From: Grimontia kaedaensis
GTDB lineage: Bacteria > Pseudomonadota > Gammaproteobacteria > Enterobacterales > Vibrionaceae
Assembly: GCF_023746615.1 (NCBI RefSeq)
Contig: NZ_CP082275.1
Location: 2,604,001-2,668,000 of the forward strand
Reading direction: 5' to 3'
Length of the DNA: 64,000 nucleotides
A program made the translations under genes and the position numbers. Positions 59,165 to 64,000 of the stretch are shown piece by piece; position 1 is the stretch's first letter; every line of letters begins with the position of its first letter. The notes beneath the pieces were generated by a model. The model saw nothing but the letters and a program-made list of their open reading frames with translations. It searched no databases and was not told the origin of the DNA.

Positions 59165-60607
59165 ATGCAAAGACACCCGGTGCGACTTCCTTCTGTATTC
59201 CAAGTATTCGCAGCGTTAGGTCTGTTCCTGTTAATGGCGTTTTCTTTTACCGCCCAACTAGACCTGCCTATCCAGCTTGCTCTCTACATTGGCTGGTTCG
59301 TGATCATCGGACTCGGCATTAAGCTGGGACACAGCTACAAAGAGCTGGAACAGGCTGCCACTCAAGGCATCGCTAATGGTCTCGGTGCTGTTTTGATCTT
59401 GTTGGCAGTTGGCGCTCTGGTCGGCACCTGGATAGCTGGCGGTATCGTTCCAACAATCATTTATTACGGTTTAAAGGCGATTCACCCTTCTATTTTCCTC
59501 GCCACGACCATGATTATCTGTTCGCTGACTGCATTGGCAACGGGCACGTCCTGGGGCGCTGCAGGTACCGCTGGCATTGCGATGATGGGTATTGGACAGG
59601 GCTTGGGCGTTCCCGCCCCCGTGACAGCAGGTGCTGTGCTTTCAGGCTGTTACTTTGGTGACAAGCTTTCCCCACTTTCTGATTCCGTGATCCTCGCGTC
59701 TTCCATGTCAGGCGTTGAAATCGTCGAGCACATCAAAGGCATGCTGCCTATCGCGATTATCAGCTACATCATTAGTGGCATTCTCTTTACTACGCTGGGT
59801 CTGCACTATGCGGGCAATGTTGATATGGCTCAGGTGAACGATGTGATTCTTGCGATGGAACAGCAGTTCGTTATCACCCCACTGAGCTTCGTACCTGTGG
59901 CGATCGTACTGGTATTGCTGGCGATGCGCCTACCCTCATTTCCAGTGATTTCTCTAGGCTCTGTGCTTGGTGTTGTCTGGGCCATCGCGGTTCAGGACAT
60001 GAACCCACTGACAGCGATGAACACCGCCTGGGCACCTTTCTCGATTAAGTCTGGCGTCTCTTTCATTGATGCGATTTTGAACCGAGGTGGTATGGAATCT
60101 ATGCTGGGTTCTGTAGCGGTGATTGTGTTTGGTTTAGGTTTCGGTGGTCTTCTAGATAAAGTGGGCGTGTTGGAAACCATCGCCAAGCTGTTCGAGCGTA
60201 AAGTTGAATCTGCAGGCAGTCTGGCAACGTCCACTCTCGCCACTGCCTTTCTTGGTAACGTCTTTGGCTCAGCTATGTACGTCTCACTGATCCTGACCCC
60301 TAAAATCTGCGCCAAGAACTACGATCGTCTCGGTTACCAACGCAAGAACCTGTCACGTAACGCCGAGTTCGGCGGCACACTGACTTCGGGCATGGTGCCT
60401 TGGAGCGACAACGGTATCTATATGGCCAGCATTCTGGGTGTGGCAACGCTCTCATACGCGCCGTTCATGTGGCTGAGCTTCGTGTGCATTATCGTCACTA
60501 TTCTGACTTCTTACATGGGTTGGTTCGTTGATCGTTGCCCACCAACAACAGAAGCGTCAGAAGTAGCACAAACTCACACTCTCGACGCAGTTGCGCAGAA
60601 AGCCTAA
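59165..60607 (+). CDS. nhaC: NhaC-family Na+/H+ antiporter
   Basis: A 480-residue inner-membrane carrier with about 12 helices. Signature segments are LTALATGTSWGAAGTAGIAM and SGCYFGDKLSPLSDSVILASS, plus TSGMVPWSDNGIYMASILGV near the C terminus. Family members exchange Na+ for H+ or import amino acids; some are controlled by lysine riboswitches, but none was seen here. An M20 peptidase remnant sits directly downstream. Weak AAGG precedes the ATG. Confidence 0.9.
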   Translation: MQRHPVRLPSVFQVFAALGLFLLMAFSFTAQLDLPIQLALYIGWFVIIGLGIKLGHSYKELEQAATQGIANGLGAVLILLAVGALVGTWIAGGIVPTIIYYGLKAIHPSIFLATTMIICSLTALATGTSWGAAGTAGIAMMGIGQGLGVPAPVTAGAVLSGCYFGDKLSPLSDSVILASSMSGVEIVEHIKGMLPIAIISYIISGILFTTLGLHYAGNVDMAQVNDVILAMEQQFVITPLSFVPVAIVLVLLAMRLPSFPVISLGSVLGVVWAIAVQDMNPLTAMNTAWAPFSIKSGVSFIDAILNRGGMESMLGSVAVIVFGLGFGGLLDKVGVLETIAKLFERKVESAGSLATSTLATAFLGNVFGSAMYVSLILTPKICAKNYDRLGYQRKNLSRNAEFGGTLTSGMVPWSDNGIYMASILGVATLSYAPFMWLSFVCIIVTILTSYMGWFVDRCPPTTEASEVAQTHTLDAVAQKA

Positions 60608-60615
60608 TGGCGTAG

Positions 60616-60834
60616 GTTGAAGAAACTGGCTGTGAACTTGGGATGGACATTACCTGGCAAGCGGTCGGCGGCGGTTCAGTTGCCAACCTGACCGCAGTGC
60701 TGGGTGTTCCTACACTGGATGGTCTGGGCCCAATTGGCGCGGGTTTCCACAGCGACGAAGAATGTCTTGTACTGGAGTCTATCTCACCACGTATCGAACT
60801 GCTTAAGCGCGTGATCTCCAAACTAGCAGGCTGA
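60616..60834 (+). pseudogene. C-terminal remnant of an M20-family metallopeptidase
   Basis: Reading from 60616, about 72 codons encode VEETGCELGMDITWQAVGGG, then SVANLTAVLGVPTLDGLGPIGAGFHSDEECLVLESI to the stop. This matches the C terminus of glutamate-carboxypeptidase-like M20 enzymes (GGG-D/V-AN..., G-P-x-G-x-G-x-HS). Family proteins are about 370-400 residues, so more than four-fifths of the gene is absent. The usual GGGSDAN Asp is Val. The remnant begins 9 bp after the nhaC stop. It looks like a deletion scar, not an expressed gene. Confidence 0.8.
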
Positions 60835-60868
60835 TACGCATTTTAGAGACAATAAATTTTGGAAAGAA

Positions 60869-60894
60869 TAAAGGGGCATAAACGCCCCTTTTCT
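60869..60894. terminator. Terminator-like hairpin between the peptidase remnant and dctM
   Basis: Stem AAGGGGC (60871-60877) with GCCCCTT (60884-60890). It has a TTTT tail on the plus strand and a weaker TTTATTC tail on the minus strand. Confidence 0.7.
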
Positions 60895-60908
60895 TATCGT
60901 ATCGATTG

Positions 60909-62312
60909 TTAGGATTTATAGCCCCTGAGCGAATCGAGATAATCCGGCAGGAACAGCGATATTTGCGGAATGTAGGTGATCAATATCAGGAAGAACAGCA
61001 ACAGACCTAACCAAGGCAATGCAGCCTTGATTGCCCAGCCCATGCTTTCTCCAGTGATGCCCGCCGTCACAAACAGGTTCAGTCCAACAGGTGGCGTCAG
61101 CATTCCTATCTCCATGTTCACCACCATAATGATCCCAAGGTGGATAGGGTCAATACCCAACTGAGTAGCTATCGGGAATAGGATAGGCGCCATAATCAGT
61201 AAGATGGCTGAAGGCTCCATGAAGTTACCTGCAATCAGCAGCAGAATGTTGACCACTATCAGGAATCCCCACGCCGGTAAGCCCCAGGCGATAATAGATT
61301 CCGCAATGGTATGGGGGATACGCTCTGTCGTCAGCACATGAGCAAACAACATGGCGTTAGCGATAATGAATAGCAGCATAATGCTGACTTTCGCCGCATC
61401 ACGTACCACGTTGTTCACTTCTTTGTCCGTGAATGATTTCACCATCACAACAGGCAGCGCAGCAAAGTTTCGCAGCAACATGGAAATGCTACCTTCGCCT
61501 TCTTTGCGCCAAGGTGTGTTTTTAAGCGGACCTATATCTCGGTAGCCCCATACACTCACCAGCCAAGCATAAACAGCGGCTACAGAAGCTGCTTCCGTCG
61601 GGCTGGCGACGCCTCCATAAATCGAACCCAATACGATGATGATCAACATCAGGCCGCCAAGAGCATGAAGTCCTGATCGTGTCAGCGCACCAACACCGGG
61701 AAATGGCTGTGAAGGCAACCCTTTGATGCGTGCAACAATGTATATTGCAATCATCAAGATACCGCCCATCATTAGGCCGGGTATAAAGCCTGCCATAAAC
61801 ATACGAGACGCCGACACTTCGGTCGCAGCCGCGTATACAAGCATCACGATTGAAGGTGGGATCAAAATCCCCAACGTTCCCGCGTTGGCAATAACACCTG
61901 CTGCAAACGCTTTTGGATAACCGGCTTTCACCATCCCTACGATGACGATAGAGCCAATGGCCGCCACCGTGGCAGGAGAGCTGCCTGATACCGCCGCAAA
62001 CAGCATACAAGCCATGACAGAGGCCATCGCGAGGCCACCACGGATATGACCGACAGAATCAATCGCAAAGTTAATCAGTCTGCGCGCAACACCGCCCGTT
62101 GATAAGAACGCAGAAGACAGAATAAAGAAGGGAATAGCCAACAAGGTGTAATGCTCACTGGTTGCCTCAAACAGCTTTAGTGCGATAGAGGCCAGTGAAT
62201 CATTAGAAAACATCAAAATGGTTGCAACGCTCGACAAACCCAGTGCAATCGCGATCGGCATGCCCATGAACATGCAGAGAAAAAGCAACCCAAATAATAC
62301 GGCGATGGTCAT
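60909..62312 (-). CDS. dctM: TRAP transporter large permease DctM
   Basis: A 467-residue membrane protein with about 12 helices that, with DctQ, moves C4-dicarboxylates using a Na+ gradient and the binding protein DctP. Typical blocks are LLAIPFFILSSAFLSTGGV, AVSGSSPATVAAIGSIVI and ANAGTLGILIPPSIVMLVYA. GGVASPTEAASVAAVYA and NMEIGMLTPPVGLNLFV occur later. The start overlaps dctQ by 4 bp. A central charged loop (about 270-310) makes it slightly longer than the common 425 residues, as in the Vibrio/Pseudomonas DctM group. Confidence 0.94.
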   Translation of the reverse strand: MTIAVLFGLLFLCMFMGMPIAIALGLSSVATILMFSNDSLASIALKLFEATSEHYTLLAIPFFILSSAFLSTGGVARRLINFAIDSVGHIRGGLAMASVMACMLFAAVSGSSPATVAAIGSIVIVGMVKAGYPKAFAAGVIANAGTLGILIPPSIVMLVYAAATEVSASRMFMAGFIPGLMMGGILMIAIYIVARIKGLPSQPFPGVGALTRSGLHALGGLMLIIIVLGSIYGGVASPTEAASVAAVYAWLVSVWGYRDIGPLKNTPWRKEGEGSISMLLRNFAALPVVMVKSFTDKEVNNVVRDAAKVSIMLLFIIANAMLFAHVLTTERIPHTIAESIIAWGLPAWGFLIVVNILLLIAGNFMEPSAILLIMAPILFPIATQLGIDPIHLGIIMVVNMEIGMLTPPVGLNLFVTAGITGESMGWAIKAALPWLGLLLFFLILITYIPQISLFLPDYLDSLRGYKS

Positions 62313-62878
62313 TTGTTTTGCTCCTCCCGGCTTTCCATTTCCTTCGTTACTTCTTCAGCGAGATGCATGCTCTCTTTGGCTTCATCTACCAGTCCAAAAC
62401 CAGCTCGGGTTCCCGTTAGAACTTCATAGCCAATGGTCAGGACCCTTAACGTCAGCAGACCAAAACCCAAAATCAAGCACGACATGGCTTTCCATTTCTC
62501 AATCGGCATGTCTTCCATTTCAATGCCAATCATTTTCATCTTGCTGAGATAAATCCAAGAACCATAGATAAACAGGCCGCAATAAACTAAACAGAGCGCA
62601 AGCGCGAACAGCGTCACCGCTTTTTGTTGGTTAGGCGGAAGATGTTTGATAGCTGCATCGACACCGATATGCGCACCTTGACGCAATCCCCAGGATGCGC
62701 CCATCAGAACTAACCACGCAGAAAGATAGAGCGTCAGCTCCTGAGCCCAGAGCAAACCCTCGTTGAAAAAGAAGCGAAGAATCACTTCAAAAAACACCAG
62801 CAGTGTCATTGTCACCAGAAGCAGGCCAATCGCACCCTCTTCGAAACGGTGTAACAACTTAACCATTTGAAACTCCAT
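62309..62878 (-). CDS. dctQ: TRAP transporter small permease DctQ
   Basis: A four-helix membrane protein of 189 residues or fewer. Motif LLVTMTLLVFFEVILRFFFNEG in helix 1-2 and SWGLRQGAHIGVDAAI are characteristic of DctQ. The listed start MEFQMVKLLHRFEEG may be four codons too long; MVKLLHRFEE at 62866 is also plausible. It overlaps dctM and follows a hairpin after dctP. Confidence 0.92.
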   Translation of the reverse strand: MEFQMVKLLHRFEEGAIGLLLVTMTLLVFFEVILRFFFNEGLLWAQELTLYLSAWLVLMGASWGLRQGAHIGVDAAIKHLPPNQQKAVTLFALALCLVYCGLFIYGSWIYLSKMKMIGIEMEDMPIEKWKAMSCLILGFGLLTLRVLTIGYEVLTGTRAGFGLVDEAKESMHLAEEVTKEMESREEQNK

Positions 62879-62886
62879 TATTAAAA

Positions 62887-62913
62887 AGCCCGACCTTGAT
62901 CCTTGGCCGGGCT
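62887..62913 (-). terminator. Intercistronic hairpin between dctP and dctQ
   Basis: On the minus strand AGCCCG pairs with CGGGCT and is followed by TTTTTAAT. It probably attenuates readthrough, so the binding protein is made in excess over the permease. Confidence 0.75.
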
Positions 62914-62920
62914 ACAACAT

Positions 62921-63907
62921 TTACTGGTTAGAAGCCACTGCGGCTTCAATCACCTCTGGACCGATTTCATCCTGGAATTGGTCCCACACAGGCTTCATCA
63001 CTTCAACCCACTGCTGACGCTCCGCGTCCGTCAGCGTGATGATTTCGCTACGGCCTGAATCCAGAATGTTCTGGCGGTCTTTCATGGCTTTATCGTTGGC
63101 AATGGCATTGCCGTGTGCAACCGCTTCGTCCAGTGCTTTTTTCAGTACTGCTCGGTCGTCATCTGGCAAATCATTCCAGAACTCCATAGAGGTCGTCACC
63201 ATGTAATCCAACACGCCGTGATTAGATTCCGTGATGTATGGCTGCACTTCGAAGAACTTCTTGGAGTAGATGTTTGACCAAGTATTTTCCTGGCCATCAA
63301 TCGCACGGGTTTGCAGCAGGGTAAAGACCTCTGAGAAAGGTTTCTTCAGCGGCACAGCTTCAACCGCTTCAAACTGGGCTGCCAGCACGTCTGAACTCAT
63401 GATGCGGAATTTCTTACCGTCAGCATCAGCAGGCACACGCAATGGGTCATTTGCAGACAGTTGCTTCAAACCATTGTGCAGATAGCCAAGACCAATCAGA
63501 CCTTTGCTGTTCACTGAGGAAAGCAGCGCCTGACCGGAAGGGCTTTGCTGGAAACGGTCAACCGCTTCCATGTCCTCAAACAGGAAAGGTAGATCGTAAA
63601 CCTGCAATTTTTTGGTGTATTTAGAGAACTTGGAGAGAGAAGGGGCAATAAATTGAACATCTCCAAGCAGCAGCGCTTCCATTTCTTTACCATCGCCGAA
63701 AAGCTGAGAGTTTGGGTAAACCTCAACCACATATTTGTCACCGATCCGCTCTGCAACCAGATCGCGGAACTTCAGCGCCATTTGGCCTTTTGGCGTATTT
63801 TCAGCCACCACATGTGAAAACTTGATGGTATCCGGTGCCGCTTGAACACCCGCGCTCATACCCGCGCAGAGCGCCAGCACTGAAAACATCGTCGTTAGCT
63901 TTTTCAT
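62921..63907 (-). CDS. dctP: TRAP transporter C4-dicarboxylate-binding protein DctP
   Basis: A 328-residue periplasmic binding protein. ATG 63907 follows GAGGAAAA and gives MKKLTTMFSVLALCAGMSAG with a signal peptide cleaved near QAA-P. The mature domain shows KFSHVVAENTPKGQMA, GDKYVVEVYPNSQLFGDGKEME and VQFIAPSLSKFSKY. The substrate-carboxylate Arg region is KKFRIMSSDVLAAQFEAVEA. QENTWSNIYSKKFFEVQPYI is also conserved in DctP. It is the first gene of dctPQM. Confidence 0.95.
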   Translation of the reverse strand: MKKLTTMFSVLALCAGMSAGVQAAPDTIKFSHVVAENTPKGQMALKFRDLVAERIGDKYVVEVYPNSQLFGDGKEMEALLLGDVQFIAPSLSKFSKYTKKLQVYDLPFLFEDMEAVDRFQQSPSGQALLSSVNSKGLIGLGYLHNGLKQLSANDPLRVPADADGKKFRIMSSDVLAAQFEAVEAVPLKKPFSEVFTLLQTRAIDGQENTWSNIYSKKFFEVQPYITESNHGVLDYMVTTSMEFWNDLPDDDRAVLKKALDEAVAHGNAIANDKAMKDRQNILDSGRSEIITLTDAERQQWVEVMKPVWDQFQDEIGPEVIEAAVASNQ

Positions 63908-64000
63908 TGCTTTTCCTCTCATTCCTTGTGTCGTTATGTCCCAAACACAACTTTGGGAACATTTGCCCTCTAAGGTCTAGCTGAGGAAAAAGAAAAGCAT

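Overview
The window is chromosomal DNA from a marine gammaproteobacterium of the family Vibrionaceae. The evidence is gene content and order: a LuxO/LuxU quorum-sensing phosphorelay beside a Qrr1-type small RNA and uvrB, a moaABCDE block next to a YvcK-like gene, an Rnf operon followed by nth, the sodium-motor gene motY, a FadL/VolA lipid locus, a ChiA-type chitinase and dctPQM. The chitinase has no close E. coli counterpart, and several genes sit in orders typical of Vibrio, Photobacterium, Grimontia or Enterovibrio. I cannot fix the genus; a Grimontia/Enterovibrio-like lineage is a guess.

Layout. 1-5.5 kb: the 5' end of icd (minus), then rluE, mnmA, hflD, purB and roxA (tRNA/rRNA modification, purine synthesis, ribosome oxygenase). 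5.5-13.3 kb (minus): a chemoreceptor and the oligopeptide operon oppABCDF. 13.9-17.5 kb: two unrecognised mini-genes and a secreted multidomain chitinase. 17.5-20.5 kb (minus): a MITE-like element, then moaABCDE preceded by a Moco riboswitch. 20.5-26.7 kb: a Lon-N-domain gene with what looks like its own LuxO/sigma-54 promoter, a yvcK-like gene, luxO-luxU, Qrr1 and uvrB. 26.8-30.5 kb: a small catabolic island (SDR, amidohydrolase, enolase-superfamily enzyme, class II aldolase), probably for a sugar acid. 31.2-32.1 kb: three tRNA-Asn genes separated by 103-bp repeats that carry copies of the tRNA 3' end. 32.3-39.1 kb: rnfABCDGE-nth, with a long Ala/Lys repeat tail on RnfC. 39.1-47.2 kb: a small divergent gene, a LysR regulator, gloA, and two tandem membrane-bound HD-GYP proteins. 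47.2-56.5 kb: motY, rnt, two fadL paralogues, volA, a Na+/H+ antiporter-family gene and grxD. 56.7-63.9 kb: sodB, asd, an NhaC-family gene with an M20 peptidase remnant behind it, and dctPQM.

How the parts work together. Peptide and lipid scavenging (Opp, ChiA, FadL, VolA), C4-dicarboxylate uptake (DctPQM) and sodium-linked energetics (Rnf, NhaC-type carriers, MotY) fit a marine copiotroph. Signalling is dense: LuxU passes phosphate to LuxO, which with sigma-54 drives Qrr1. The same promoter grammar occurs 3.7 kb away in front of the Lon-N gene. Two HD-GYP proteins with periplasmic sensor domains suggest local c-di-GMP control.

The most interesting items are (1) the putative second LuxO/sigma-54 promoter, driving a protein-coding gene, (2) the tRNA-Asn-linked tandem repeats, which resemble the rtT repeats of the E. 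coli tyrT operon, (3) the paired HD-GYP proteins, whose HD and GYP motifs are separated by an unusually long insertion, and (4) two unrecognised mini-genes with their own terminators.
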